DNA of 64,000 nt from Antribacter gilvus (GCF_003946865.1 NZ_QXTH01000008.1:124001-188000); one strand, 5' to 3'. Positions 54,182 through 62,368 are shown, counted from the first letter of the stretch. Numbers and translations are program-made. Notes: generated by a model not told the origin, from the sequence alone.

Positions 54182-54970
54182 ATGTCCGTGCTCAGGAGCG
54201 TCCGTCCGCAGGCCGCACGCCAGATCGGTCTGCTGACCGCCCTCGCCGCCGGGCTCGGGCTCGCCGCCGGGCTGCTCGCGGCACGGGCTGCCGAGACGGC
54301 GCCGGTGCTCGTTCCCGCGCTGCGAGCAGGTGCGGCGCGGTCCGCGGCGGACGCCGGTTCGGCGGCGTCCGTCGAGACGGTCCTGGCCGCCCTGGTCGAG
54401 CTGCTGGTGGTCACCTCCGGAGCAGGGCTCGCCGCATGGGTGTCGGGGCACGCCCTCGTCGCCCTCGGGTGCGTGGTTGCCGCCGCCGCCGGGCGGCGCT
54501 GGGTAGCGGGCGAGCACCTCGTGGCGTGGTGCGCCCCGGCGGTCGTACGCCGTCTGACGCAGGCCGCCGCCGGAGCGGGGCTGGGGCTCGTCCTCGCCGC
54601 GCCCGCAGCACTGGCGCTCCCTGCGGTCGGGCCGGAAGGCGGCGCACCGGTACCCGACGGCGGAGTGGCCGCCGTCGAACCCGCACAGGTGCTGGACCTG
54701 GGCTGGCGGGTGGCGCCCGAGCCGCCGGCCGGGCTCCGTGCGGAGCTGACCGACCGCAGCCTGCCCGCAGGCGGCGGGCGCTCGGCGACCGTCGTGGTGG
54801 TCCCGGGAGACACCCTCTGGGACCTCGCGGAGGAACACCTCGGCGGAGAGCCGGGAGCGGCCGACGTGGTTCGCGCGGTCACGGGCTGGCATGCCGAGAA
54901 CGTGGTCGAGATCGGGCCGGACCCGGACCTCCTCCGGCCCGGCGCGGTCCTGCGCATCCCCCAGGGCTGA
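54182..54970 (+). CDS. LysM-domain membrane protein
   Basis: A 262-residue protein with about four hydrophobic segments (near 14-35, 66-87, 90-104, 127-147) and a C-terminal LysM domain (about 204-260: VVVVPGDTLWDLAEEHLGG ... RPGAVLRIP). LysM binds N-acetylglucosamine polymers, so the domain probably faces the peptidoglycan. AGGGGGAA precedes the ATG. The next gene (Rv3235 family) follows after 51 nt. Part of a conserved cluster without assigned function. Confidence 0.8.
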   Translation: MSVLRSVRPQAARQIGLLTALAAGLGLAAGLLAARAAETAPVLVPALRAGAARSAADAGSAASVETVLAALVELLVVTSGAGLAAWVSGHALVALGCVVAAAAGRRWVAGEHLVAWCAPAVVRRLTQAAAGAGLGLVLAAPAALALPAVGPEGGAPVPDGGVAAVEPAQVLDLGWRVAPEPPAGLRAELTDRSLPAGGGRSATVVVVPGDTLWDLAEEHLGGEPGAADVVRAVTGWHAENVVEIGPDPDLLRPGAVLRIPQG

Positions 54971-55021
54971 CCGCCCGCACCTCCGCCCGTCCGACTCCCG
55001 CCCCACACTCCCGGAGCCGTC

Positions 55022-55645
55022 ATGACCGCGACCGCCGACGCCATGCCCCTCACCACAGCCCTCCCGGCCGCCACCGCCGCCACGGCCCCGGCCCGCGCGC
55101 TCCGGACCCAGCCGGTCCCGGGCCCGAGCCCTCGCCCGACGCCACGCCCTGCCCCACGCCCGGGCGAGGCGGTGCAGCCAGGGCGGGCGGCCGGCGTCGG
55201 GCAGCGGGTACGGAAGGTCCAGCTCGGCGGGACGCAGCGTCCCGGCCTCCGCGAGGCGGAGGCCGTGCTCAAGTCCCTCGAAGGCCGGCCGACGCCGGAC
55301 GAGGCCCCTCCCCTGCCTGACCCGACGCAGCTGGTGTGCCGAGTGGTGCGGGCCGCCGTGGAGGTGCTGCGCGGCGACCGCCCCGCCGCGCAGCTGGCCC
55401 GCTGGGTGACGCCTCAGGTCTACGACCAGCTCCTCGAGCGCGGCCGCCTCATGCGGAAGGTCCTGCCGCCGGGGTCCGCCGGGCACCCGGCGACCGTCCG
55501 GCGGGTACGGCTCGAGCTGGTGGAGGGCGGCACGGCGGCCGAGGCCACGGTCATCCTGCAGGACGCCGGGCGGGTGCGCGCCGCGGCCGTCCGGCTGGAG
55601 GCGCACCGGGGCGCGTGGCGGGTGGCCTGCCTGGAGATCGGGTGA
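55022..55645 (+). CDS. Rv3235 family protein
   Basis: A 207-residue protein. After a Pro/Ala/Arg-rich disordered stretch to about 75, the C-terminal domain (about 95-207: PTQLVCRVVRAAVEVLRGDRPAAQLARWVTP... VRRVRLELVEGG... AWRVACLEIG) matches the actinobacterial Rv3235 family, which has a cystatin-like or NTF2-like look but no known function. In many relatives it lies next to secA, which is not in this window. Confidence 0.75.
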   Translation: MTATADAMPLTTALPAATAATAPARALRTQPVPGPSPRPTPRPAPRPGEAVQPGRAAGVGQRVRKVQLGGTQRPGLREAEAVLKSLEGRPTPDEAPPLPDPTQLVCRVVRAAVEVLRGDRPAAQLARWVTPQVYDQLLERGRLMRKVLPPGSAGHPATVRRVRLELVEGGTAAEATVILQDAGRVRAAAVRLEAHRGAWRVACLEIG

Positions 55646-55647
55646 GG

Positions 55648-56292
55648 TCAGCCGAGCCAGGCGACCACGAGGTCGGCGTCGTCCCGGGTGTCCGTGACGA
55701 GGTCCGCGTTGCGCTGGTCCGAGCCGTGCGCCCACTCCCGGGCCTGCGGGAGCGGCTTGCCGAACGCGTGGTGGCGGGCCACCAGCCGCTCCAGGCGGAG
55801 CCCCTCGGGCACGTCGAGGTACCAGACCTCGGCGAGGTGGGCACGGGCGCGGGGCCAGGCTCCCGTCCGCGCCAGCAGGTAGTTGCCCTCCGTGACCACG
55901 AGGGGCACCTCCGAGGGGACCTCCACGCCGGCGGTGACGGGCTCCTCGAGGTCGCGCCGGAAGTCGGGCGCGTAGACGGGTGGGTCTCCGGGCCGAGCCT
56001 CCGCGAGCCGGGCGAGCAGGCCCGCATAGCCGGCGTCGTCGAACGTGTCGATGGCGCCCTTGCGGTCCCGGCTCCCGTGTCGCTCCAGGACGGCGTTGGA
56101 CAGGTGGAACCCGTCCATCCCCGCGACGACCGCGTGCTGCGGGCCGAGCGCACCGACGAGAGCGAGCGCCAGCGTCGACTTTCCTGCCCCGGGCGGGCCG
56201 GTGATCCCGAGGACGCGGCGCTCCCCCGGGACCGCGAGGGCGGCGGCGCGCTCGACGAGCTGTTCGGTGGTCAGGGGCTGGGCAGGCGTCAC
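55648..56292 (-). CDS. P-loop nucleoside/sugar kinase (uridine-kinase-like)
   Basis: A 214-residue kinase of the phosphoribulokinase/uridine kinase family. Walker A is GPPGAGKST (about 32-40); MDGFHLSN, the DAPDF-like YAPDFRRD and VVTEGNYLL segments, and RHHAFGKP are typical of small actinobacterial relatives that phosphorylate fructose, pantothenate or nucleosides. GTG 56292 overlaps the upstream PfkB gene by 4 nt. With that kinase it suggests a two-step sugar or nucleoside phosphorylation, substrate unknown. Confidence 0.82.
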   Translation of the reverse strand: MTPAQPLTTEQLVERAAALAVPGERRVLGITGPPGAGKSTLALALVGALGPQHAVVAGMDGFHLSNAVLERHGSRDRKGAIDTFDDAGYAGLLARLAEARPGDPPVYAPDFRRDLEEPVTAGVEVPSEVPLVVTEGNYLLARTGAWPRARAHLAEVWYLDVPEGLRLERLVARHHAFGKPLPQAREWAHGSDQRNADLVTDTRDDADLVVAWLG

Positions 56293-57389
56293 GGCGCGAC
56301 CGTACCGCCGGGGAGGTGGGCGAGCCAGGACCGCGGTCCCACGTGGACCACCCGGGCGGACGCGATTGCCGACGCGAAGCGGCAGGCTGCGGGGAGGTCC
56401 TCGCCGCGCGCGAGGGCGACGGCGAGCGCCCCGTGGAACGCGTCGCCGGCACCGAGCGTGTCCCGCACCTCGACGACCGCGACCGGCTCCGTCCCGTGCG
56501 CGCGGTCTCCGTCCCACCACTCCACGGGGTCCGGGCCGTGGGTCACGACGAGGGCGCGCGGACCGCGCGCCGCGCCCGGCGTCGCCGCCTGCGCCCCCTG
56601 CGCCCCCTGCACCGCCTGCACCGCCTGCGCCGCCTGCACCGCCTGCGCCGCCTGCGCCGCCTGCGCCGCCTGCGCCGCCTGCGCGCGCACGGTGCCGGGT
56701 ACGGCCCCTGGTACAGCCCCCGCCCGGGCGCGCGTGCCGCCGTCGGGCAACGCGACCGGGACGTCCGGCGGGACGGCGAAGTCGGCCGAGCAGGCCGCGA
56801 CGTCCGCGGCGGGAAGGAGCTCGGCGAAGACGGGCCGCCAGCGGCCGGCGTCGAGGACCACGCGAGGGCGCGGCGTGAGCCCGTCCGCGAACGCCAGGAC
56901 GGCGCGTGCGAGTGCCGGGTGGTGCCCGTCGAGGAGGACCACGTCCGGGCGCGGCAGCGCCGCGAGCTGGTCCGGCGTCGGTTCGGGCTCGTCGCCGCAG
57001 GACTTCACGAGGGCCCCGTCGGGCGAGACCACCGAACGGTCGCCGGTGGCGTCGTCGACCAGGACCGCCGAGACGGCGAGGGGGAAGGTGGGCTCGGGCG
57101 CGGTGTCGAGCACCTGGACGCCGTGGGCCTCGAGGTCCCCACGGGCGGCGCCGCCCACGGGTCCGGTCCCGATGGCGCTGATCAGGACTGCGCGCATGCC
57201 CAGCGCGGCGGCGGTGACCGCGGCGTTGGCGGCGGGACCGCCCGCGGCGACGTCCTGCCGGAGGGCGGTGATCTTCTCGTTGGGCCCAGGGCGCCGAACG
57301 GCGCGGTGGAGCACATCGAGCGTGGTCAGGCCCGCAAACCAGCAGGTCAGGGCGTGCTCCGGGGGTCTCCCGGGGAGTTCGTCCGACAT
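56289..57389 (-). CDS. PfkB-family kinase with tandem-repeat insert
   Basis: A 366-residue ribokinase-fold protein. The GGPAANAAVTAAALG segment (about 49-63) and DTLGAGDAFHGALAVAL with the catalytic aspartate (about 315-331) are the two PfkB signatures. Between them, residues about 236-268 form eleven xQx units (AQA/VQA/GAQ) encoded by a 9-bp tandem repeat, an insert absent from relatives of about 300 residues. No sulfate or nucleoside operon partner beyond the P-loop kinase downstream. Substrate unknown. Confidence 0.82.
   Translation of the reverse strand: MSDELPGRPPEHALTCWFAGLTTLDVLHRAVRRPGPNEKITALRQDVAAGGPAANAAVTAAALGMRAVLISAIGTGPVGGAARGDLEAHGVQVLDTAPEPTFPLAVSAVLVDDATGDRSVVSPDGALVKSCGDEPEPTPDQLAALPRPDVVLLDGHHPALARAVLAFADGLTPRPRVVLDAGRWRPVFAELLPAADVAACSADFAVPPDVPVALPDGGTRARAGAVPGAVPGTVRAQAAQAAQAAQAAQAVQAAQAVQAVQGAQGAQAATPGAARGPRALVVTHGPDPVEWWDGDRAHGTEPVAVVEVRDTLGAGDAFHGALAVALARGEDLPAACRFASAIASARVVHVGPRSWLAHLPGGTVAP
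56587..56685. repeat. 9-bp tandem repeat (11 units) within PfkB gene
   Basis: Eleven consecutive 9-bp units close to gcctgc(g/a)cc. The four units 56650-56685 are identical or nearly so; those at the left vary at one or two positions. The frame is preserved by any whole-unit gain or loss. Confidence 0.9.
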
Positions 57390-57464
57390 GTACTGAGGCT
57401 ACGTCAATGTGGTACTTGGTCACCTCTCGGAACGGCCGGGCGGCGGAGTGTCAGCGACCCCTCG

Positions 57465-57470
57465 TACCGT
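57465..57470 (+). promoter_or_regulatory. -10 box of leaderless DinB-ankyrin gene
   Basis: TACCGT lies 6 nt before ATG 57477; there is no Shine-Dalgarno sequence. Confidence 0.4.
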
Positions 57471-57476
57471 GGGTCC

Positions 57477-58391
57477 ATGGCAACGACGACCTGGCGTGAG
57501 GTCCTGGCGGCTCAGCTCGACTTCTACTGGGAGGTCCATCTCTGGCCCCGGCTCGAGGGCCTCACCGACGAGGAGTACCTGTGGGAGCCGGTCGACGGGT
57601 CGTGGAGCCTCCGGCCCGGCCCGGACGGGGCGCCCGTGCTGGAGCACGTGGCCGTCGAGCCGCCCATCCCGCCGGTCACCACCTTCGCCTGGCGAGCGGC
57701 CCACGTGGGCCGCGACGTGCTCGGCAAGCGGGCACGGGCGGTCTTCGGGCACACGGAGGCGCCGCCGGACGCCGACATGTACGACGACCGGCACTGGCCC
57801 GAGCCCCTGCCCCTCACGGCGGCCGGCGCCCTCGCGATGCTCCAGCAGGGGTACACGGAGTGGCGGGACGGCGTGGCGGCGCTGGACGACGAGGCGCTCC
57901 TGCGGCCCATCGGCCCTGTGGGCGGGCCGTACGCCGAGGACACGGTCGCGGCGCTCGTCGCGCACATCAACCGCGAGGTCATGGCCCACGGCGCCGAGCT
58001 GTGCCTCCTGCGCGACCTCTACCGCGCGTACCGCGACCGGCAGGACCCCCTCGTCGCGGCAGCCCTGGCGGGACGGGCCGACGACGTGGCGCGCGCCCTC
58101 GCCGGCGGGGCGACGGGACGGCCGTCGCTCGTCCGGGAGGTCGCCGGCCTGCAGCACTGGGACGTGCTGCGGCTGCTGGTGGAGAACGGCCACGATCCGT
58201 CGCAGGGCTCGCCGTCGGCCCTGCACTACGCCGCCGCGGCGGGAGCGTCCGACGCTGTGCGGGTCCTGCTCGCCCACGGCGCCGACCGCACGGCGACCGA
58301 TCCGGAGTGGGGCCTGCCGCCCTCGGGCTGGGCGCGGTTCTTCGGGCACCACGAGGTGGAGCAGCTGCTGACCGAGCCTGTGGACAACTGA
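57477..58391 (+). CDS. DinB-like domain fused to ankyrin repeats
   Basis: A 304-residue two-part protein. Residues 1 to about 180 resemble the DinB/mycothiol-dependent fold: helices with LEHVAVEPP, YTEWRDGVAALDDEALLRPIGPVGGPYAEDTVA and the metal-type HINREVMAHGAELCLLRDLY. From about 195 there are three ankyrin-like repeats (VAAALAGRADDVARALAGG, GLQHWDVLRLLVENGHDP, SALHYAAAAGASDAVRVLLAHGAD). DinB-like proteins often use mycothiol; ankyrin repeats bind proteins. The pairing suggests an enzyme tethered to a partner, which is inference. Confidence 0.75.
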   Translation: MATTTWREVLAAQLDFYWEVHLWPRLEGLTDEEYLWEPVDGSWSLRPGPDGAPVLEHVAVEPPIPPVTTFAWRAAHVGRDVLGKRARAVFGHTEAPPDADMYDDRHWPEPLPLTAAGALAMLQQGYTEWRDGVAALDDEALLRPIGPVGGPYAEDTVAALVAHINREVMAHGAELCLLRDLYRAYRDRQDPLVAAALAGRADDVARALAGGATGRPSLVREVAGLQHWDVLRLLVENGHDPSQGSPSALHYAAAAGASDAVRVLLAHGADRTATDPEWGLPPSGWARFFGHHEVEQLLTEPVDN

Positions 58392-58427
58392 GAGCAAGAA
58401 CCATCCACGAGGTCCATGCTGGATCAC

Positions 58428-58850
58428 ATGACTGATACCAGCCCTATCCGGCCCGGCGAGCCACTGATCGACGACCAGGCCCTTCTCGCCCTCGCGGAGT
58501 TCCTGCACCGCGGCGCCGACCCGCGGGACCGCACGCTCTGGTTCGTCATGCTCGACGAGCGGCGGCCGCTCCCGTTTCTCGTGCCCGTCGACGGGCTGCC
58601 GGTCGAGCCGTCGGACGTGCTGCTCACGAGCATGGGAGGCCGGTGGGAGGACGTCCTGCGGGAGCAGTCGGCAGACAGTCTCCTCTTCGTGCTGGAGCGC
58701 CCCGGCGCGGAGACCGTGGGTGAGAGCGACCGCGCCTGGCTCGCCGCGCTGCAGGACGAGGCGGACGAGCACGACCTCCGGGTCTGCGGGTTCTTCCTCG
58801 CTACGGAGGCAGGGGTACGCCCGCTCGCGCCCGACGACTGGGTGCCGTGA
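58428..58850 (+). CDS. Hypothetical protein
   Basis: A 140-residue acidic protein I do not recognise. It has a regular alpha/beta look (LWFVMLDERRPLPFLVPVDG, SLLFVLERPG, RVCGFFLATEAGVRPL), no signal and no cysteine cluster. ATG 58428 has CATGCT 7 nt upstream; ATG 58416, four codons earlier, follows GAGG. Follows the DinB-ankyrin gene by 36 nt and may share its transcript. Confidence 0.55.
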   Translation: MTDTSPIRPGEPLIDDQALLALAEFLHRGADPRDRTLWFVMLDERRPLPFLVPVDGLPVEPSDVLLTSMGGRWEDVLREQSADSLLFVLERPGAETVGESDRAWLAALQDEADEHDLRVCGFFLATEAGVRPLAPDDWVP

Positions 58851-58872
58851 GCACGAGCGGGCGGCCGGTGGG

Positions 58873-59631
58873 TCAGTAGGTGCGCTCGACGTACACGCGC
58901 AGGGTGTCGCGCACGAACCGCGCGCCCTCCCCGCCGCCGTAGTTGGCGCCGAACCGGGGGTCCGCCACGTAGAGGTCGCCGAGCCCGAGGAGGTACTCAG
59001 CCGTGGGGCGCGCGGTCTCGGCACCCGGTGTCCCAGGCACCCCGCCGAGCCAGTCGGCGTGCTTCGCCGCGATGGCCTGCGCCTCGTCGCTCGCGGGGTC
59101 CAGCCCGGCCTCAGCACCGGCGACCCACTCGGCGTTGAGCGCCTTCACCCGCTCGAGCCATTCGCGCTGGCCCTCCTTGCCGAGCCTGCGCCACCAGGCG
59201 TCACCCGAGGCGTAGGCCTCACGGCCCCAGCGCTGCTCCACCTCCTCCTTGTACTGCGTGTGGTCGAAGCCGTCGAGCATGTCGGCCGCCATGATGTCCT
59301 CCTCCTCGTCCAGTGCGGTGATGGTCCGTTCGACCGACGCGATCTGCCGGCCGATCCGCTCCTGCTCGGCCCGCAACCAGTCACGGTGCGTGGTGAGCGC
59401 CCGCTTCTCGTCGGCCTGTGCGTGGAGCACGCCGGCGATGGCGCCCAGGCCGAGCCCGAGCTCGCGGAGCAGCAGGATGCGCTGCAGCCGGACGAGCGCG
59501 TCGCGGTCGTAGTACCGCAGCCCGCCCGAGCCCACCCGGGTGGGCGGAAGCAGGCCGACGGCGTCGTAGTGGCGCAGCGTCCTGCTGGTGGTGCCGGTGA
59601 GCCGCGCGATCTCCTGGATGGACCAGTCCAT
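58873..59631 (-). CDS. MerR/TipA-like regulator
   Basis: A 252-residue regulator. The MerR winged helix covers about 1-70 (WSIQEIARLTGTTSRTLRHYDAVGLLPP), a long dimerisation helix about 75-120, and a TipAS-type ligand-binding domain the rest (MAADMLDGFDHTQYKEEVEQRWG, EWLERVKALNAEW). TipAS domains bind thiopeptides and other drugs. ATG 59631 is preferred because a -10 box lies 7 nt upstream; GTG 59640 is the alternative. Probably activates itself through the operator at 59649-59663. Confidence 0.9.
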   Translation of the reverse strand: MDWSIQEIARLTGTTSRTLRHYDAVGLLPPTRVGSGGLRYYDRDALVRLQRILLLRELGLGLGAIAGVLHAQADEKRALTTHRDWLRAEQERIGRQIASVERTITALDEEEDIMAADMLDGFDHTQYKEEVEQRWGREAYASGDAWWRRLGKEGQREWLERVKALNAEWVAGAEAGLDPASDEAQAIAAKHADWLGGVPGTPGAETARPTAEYLLGLGDLYVADPRFGANYGGGEGARFVRDTLRVYVERTY

Positions 59632-59638
59632 GTCGTCC

Positions 59639-59669
59639 ACGGTACGAGTTGACGTTGCGTCAACCGCAA
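59639..59669 (-). promoter_or_regulatory. MerR-type promoter with palindromic operator
   Basis: Minus-strand -35 TTGCGG (59664-59669), 19-nt spacer and -10 TACCGT (59639-59644). The spacer holds ttgacg-N3-cgtcaa (59649-59663). A 19-bp spacer with a central palindrome is the classical MerR-activated layout. Confidence 0.7.
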
Positions 59670-59673
59670 GGGG

Positions 59674-60261
59674 TCAACCGCGAGGGGGTGCGAACTCCTC
59701 GGCGAGGATCGCGTACACCCCTGTGTCGGCCCAGTCCCCCTTGAACCAGAGGTCGCGCACGAAGTGCGCCTCCTCACGCAGCCCGAGCCGGCGGCACATC
59801 GCGACCGAGGCGTCGTTGCGCGGATCGAGCTCGGCGACGACACGATGCAGGCCCAAGACCCCGAACGCGAGCCCCAGCACCGCCCGCGCCGCCTCGGTGG
59901 CGTAGCCGCTCCCGTGGTGGTCGGGGTGGAACGTCCATCCGATCTCGCCCGTCCGGTTGGGCACGCTCTTGAGCTGGAAGTACACGTCGCCGAGGAACGC
60001 CCCGTCGGACCGTCGCTCCACCGCGATCTGCAGGTAGTCGCCGGTGCGCTCCAGCCGGTCGTGCGCGACGTAGTCGGCGACCATCTCGGCGACACGGGCA
60101 TGGTCACGCGGTTCGAACAGGAGGTACCGGCAGACGTCCTCACGTGACTGGTAGGCGTGCACCGAGTCGACGTCGGACTCCCGCATCGGCCGCAGGCTCA
60201 GCCGCGCGGTCGTGATCGGCCCGGAGAAGGCGAAGGGGTTCTCGAGGCCGGGCTCGTCCAT
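59674..60261 (-). CDS. GNAT family N-acetyltransferase (RimJ/RimL-like)
   Basis: A 195-residue acetyltransferase: ITTARLSLRPMRESDVDSVHAY opening, EIGWTFHPDHHGSGYATEAARAVLGLAF as the acetyl-CoA site (about 107-134), and LHRVVAELDPRNDASVAMCRRLGLREE, typical of RimJ/RimL types that modify protein N-termini or small amines. TACCGT lies 6 nt before the ATG. Its stop is 10 nt from the MerR -35 region. Confidence 0.85.
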   Translation of the reverse strand: MDEPGLENPFAFSGPITTARLSLRPMRESDVDSVHAYQSREDVCRYLLFEPRDHARVAEMVADYVAHDRLERTGDYLQIAVERRSDGAFLGDVYFQLKSVPNRTGEIGWTFHPDHHGSGYATEAARAVLGLAFGVLGLHRVVAELDPRNDASVAMCRRLGLREEAHFVRDLWFKGDWADTGVYAILAEEFAPPRG

Positions 60262-60267
60262 GACCTG

Positions 60268-60273
60268 ACGGTA
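60268..60273 (-). promoter_or_regulatory. -10 box of leaderless GNAT gene
   Basis: Minus-strand TACCGT lies 6 nt before ATG 60261, with no Shine-Dalgarno sequence. Confidence 0.4.
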
Positions 60274-60311
60274 GCGCCCCGCGGCGTGCTCGTCTCCGCC
60301 ATGCTGTGCCT

Positions 60312-61073
60312 GTGAGCGCCACGTACCTGAGCAGCCTCTTCTCCCTCGACGGCCTCTCCGCGCTGGTGACCGGCGGGAGCTCCGGCATCGGGCGGGCCAT
60401 CGCCCTGGCCCTCGCCCGGGCGGGCGCGCGCGTGGTCGTGGTGGGCCGCGACGAGGAGAGGCTCAGCGCGACCGCCGCCGAGACCGGCGGCGCCTGGGTC
60501 GCGGCGGACCTTGGCGCGCCCGACGGCGTCCAGCGGGTCTCCGACGGCGTCGTGGCCGCCATGGGCGAGCCTGACATCCTGGTGAACGCGGCCGGGGTGA
60601 ACCTGCGCCCGCCGCTCGGCGAGACCACCGACGAGGTGCTCGACGAGACCCTCGCCGTGAACCTCGTGGCCCCGTTCGCGCTGGGCCGTCGCTTCGGGCC
60701 GGGGATGGCGGAGCGCGGGTACGGGCGGATCGTCAACGTGAGCTCGCAGCAGGCGCACCGGGCCTTCGTCACGAGCGGCGTCTACGGGATGTCGAAGGGC
60801 GGGCTGGAGGCGCTGACCCGGTCCCAGGCGGAGGCGTGGTCGGCGCAGGGTGTCACAGCGAACGCCCTCGTCCCCGGCTTCGTCCTCACGCGGATGAACA
60901 CGCGGCTCGCCGCTGACCCCGAGCAGGTCGCCCGGCTCGCGGCTCGGACCCTCGTCGGTCGCAACGGCCAGCCGGACGACTTCGCCGGCGCCGCCGTGTT
61001 CCTGGCGAGCCGCGCGTCGGCGTACGTGACGGGGCAGTCGATCGCCGTGGACGGCGGCTTCTCGGTCCACTGA
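60312..61073 (+). CDS. SDR family oxidoreductase
   Basis: A 253-residue classical short-chain dehydrogenase. Cofactor motif TGGSSGIG (about 18-25), NAAG (about 91-94), catalytic Ser in NVSSQQA (about 139), Tyr and Lys in VYGMSKGG (about 152 and 156), and the C-terminal VDGGFSVH. An aspartate-free GRDEERL after strand 2 suggests NADP preference. GTG 60312 is used; GTG 60306 adds two codons. Substrate unknown; FabG-like reductases and polyol dehydrogenases share this layout. Confidence 0.88.
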   Translation: MSATYLSSLFSLDGLSALVTGGSSGIGRAIALALARAGARVVVVGRDEERLSATAAETGGAWVAADLGAPDGVQRVSDGVVAAMGEPDILVNAAGVNLRPPLGETTDEVLDETLAVNLVAPFALGRRFGPGMAERGYGRIVNVSSQQAHRAFVTSGVYGMSKGGLEALTRSQAEAWSAQGVTANALVPGFVLTRMNTRLAADPEQVARLAARTLVGRNGQPDDFAGAAVFLASRASAYVTGQSIAVDGGFSVH

Positions 61074-61108
61074 GGGGGCGTGTCGGTGGCTGGTGCCACG
61101 ATGAGCCC

Positions 61109-61489
61109 ATGATCGATCACGTGAGCATCAACTGCGCCGACCTCGACCGCGCCAAGGCGTTCTACGACGCCGTGCTCGGCACGCTGGGCTACACGCGGCA
61201 GCTCGAGTACCCGGAGGCGGTGGGGTACGGCCCGGAGGGCGAGCCCGATTTCTGGCTGTCGCGGTTCGACGGCATGGGTCCCAACCGGGAGATCCACGTC
61301 GCCTTCCGCGCCGCCGACGCGGCCGCCGTCCGGGCCTTCTACGAGACGGCGCTGTCGCTCGGCGCGGAGTCCCTGCACGAGCCGCGCGTGTGGCCCGAGT
61401 ACCACGAGCGCTACTACGGGGCGTTCGTGCGCGACCCGGACGGCAACAACATCGAGGCGATGATCCACACGTACCAGGGCGAGGGCTGA
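61109..61489 (+). CDS. VOC family protein
   Basis: A 126-residue glyoxalase-fold protein. The first strand HVSINCADLDRAKAFYDAVLG has a metal-type histidine, and the last strand DPDGNNIEAMIH carries the family's glutamate. CACGAT lies 6 nt before the ATG. Such proteins are common and functionally diverse (isomerases, dioxygenases); no substrate is suggested by the neighbours. Confidence 0.85.
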   Translation: MIDHVSINCADLDRAKAFYDAVLGTLGYTRQLEYPEAVGYGPEGEPDFWLSRFDGMGPNREIHVAFRAADAAAVRAFYETALSLGAESLHEPRVWPEYHERYYGAFVRDPDGNNIEAMIHTYQGEG

Positions 61490-61517
61490 CCGCCGGCCGG
61501 ATGTCGGTGGCGACCGC

Positions 61518-61523
61518 TAGGTT
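61518..61523 (+). promoter_or_regulatory. -10 box of leaderless hydrolase gene
   Basis: TAGGTT lies 7 nt before ATG 61531, favouring it over the in-frame ATG at 61501. Confidence 0.4.
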
Positions 61524-61530
61524 TCGACGC

Positions 61531-62358
61531 ATGTTCATCGAGGCAGGCGGGGCCAGCGTCCACTACGTCGAGCACGGCGCGGCGGTGGGCGCCCCCACCG
61601 CGGTCTTCCTGCACGGCTTCCCGGTGGACCACCACATCATGACCGGCCCGTTCGAGCCGGTTTTCGCCCGGCGGCCGGGCTGGCGCCGCCTCTACCTCGA
61701 CCTGCCGGGCATGGGAGCGACGGCCGCTCCGCCGGACCTCACCAGCACCGACGACATCTTCGCGATCGTCCGGGCAACCATCGACGCCCTGGTTCCCGGC
61801 CGGTACGTCGTGGTCGGCGAGTCCTACGGCGGGTACCTCGCGCGCGGCCTGGCGGCGGCCGAGCCGGACCGGGTCGAGGGCGTCGCGCTGCTGTGCCCCA
61901 TGATCGTCGTCGAGCACGGGCAGCGGGACCTGCCGCCGCACCGCGTCCTCGTGCGCGACCCGGAGCTCCTCGCTCTGGTCGGCGAGGAGGCGCTCGACGC
62001 GGACGACGTGGGCGTGGTCCAGACGCCAGCCACCTGGCGGCGCACGCTCGACGAGGTGGTCCCCGGCCTCAACGCCGCGGACGCCGACGCCACCCAGCGG
62101 GTGCGCGCCAGGTGGGCGGGGACGTTCCCCCTGGAGCCCCGCCCGTACGACTCGCCCACCCTGCTCCTGGTCGGGCGCCAGGACTCCGCGACCGGGTACC
62201 GGGACGCCTGGCAGATCCTGGAGCACTACTCGCGCGCCACCTTCGCGGTGCTGGACCGCGCGGGGCACAACCTGCAGATCGAGCAGCCGGGCCTCTTCGA
62301 GGCCCTCGTGGACGAGTGGCTGGACCGCGTCGAAGAGTCCCGTTCCGCCGTCGGATAA
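61531..62358 (+). CDS. Alpha/beta hydrolase
   Basis: A 275-residue alpha/beta hydrolase. FLHGFPVDHHI gives the oxyanion loop (about 28-38), Ser97 or so in GESYGG is the nucleophile, LLVGRQDSATGY carries the acid, and DRAGHNLQIEQP the histidine. No signal peptide. DLPGMGATAAP is typical of the family. ATG 61531 is chosen by the -10 box. The physiological ester or lactone is unknown. Confidence 0.88.
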   Translation: MFIEAGGASVHYVEHGAAVGAPTAVFLHGFPVDHHIMTGPFEPVFARRPGWRRLYLDLPGMGATAAPPDLTSTDDIFAIVRATIDALVPGRYVVVGESYGGYLARGLAAAEPDRVEGVALLCPMIVVEHGQRDLPPHRVLVRDPELLALVGEEALDADDVGVVQTPATWRRTLDEVVPGLNAADADATQRVRARWAGTFPLEPRPYDSPTLLLVGRQDSATGYRDAWQILEHYSRATFAVLDRAGHNLQIEQPGLFEALVDEWLDRVEESRSAVG

Positions 62359-62361
62359 GGT
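62356..62361 (+). promoter_or_regulatory. -10 box of leaderless DUF4442 gene
   Basis: TAAGGT overlaps the stop codon region of the upstream hydrolase and lies 7 nt before ATG 62369. Confidence 0.4.
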
Positions 62362-62368
62362 CACCGCC

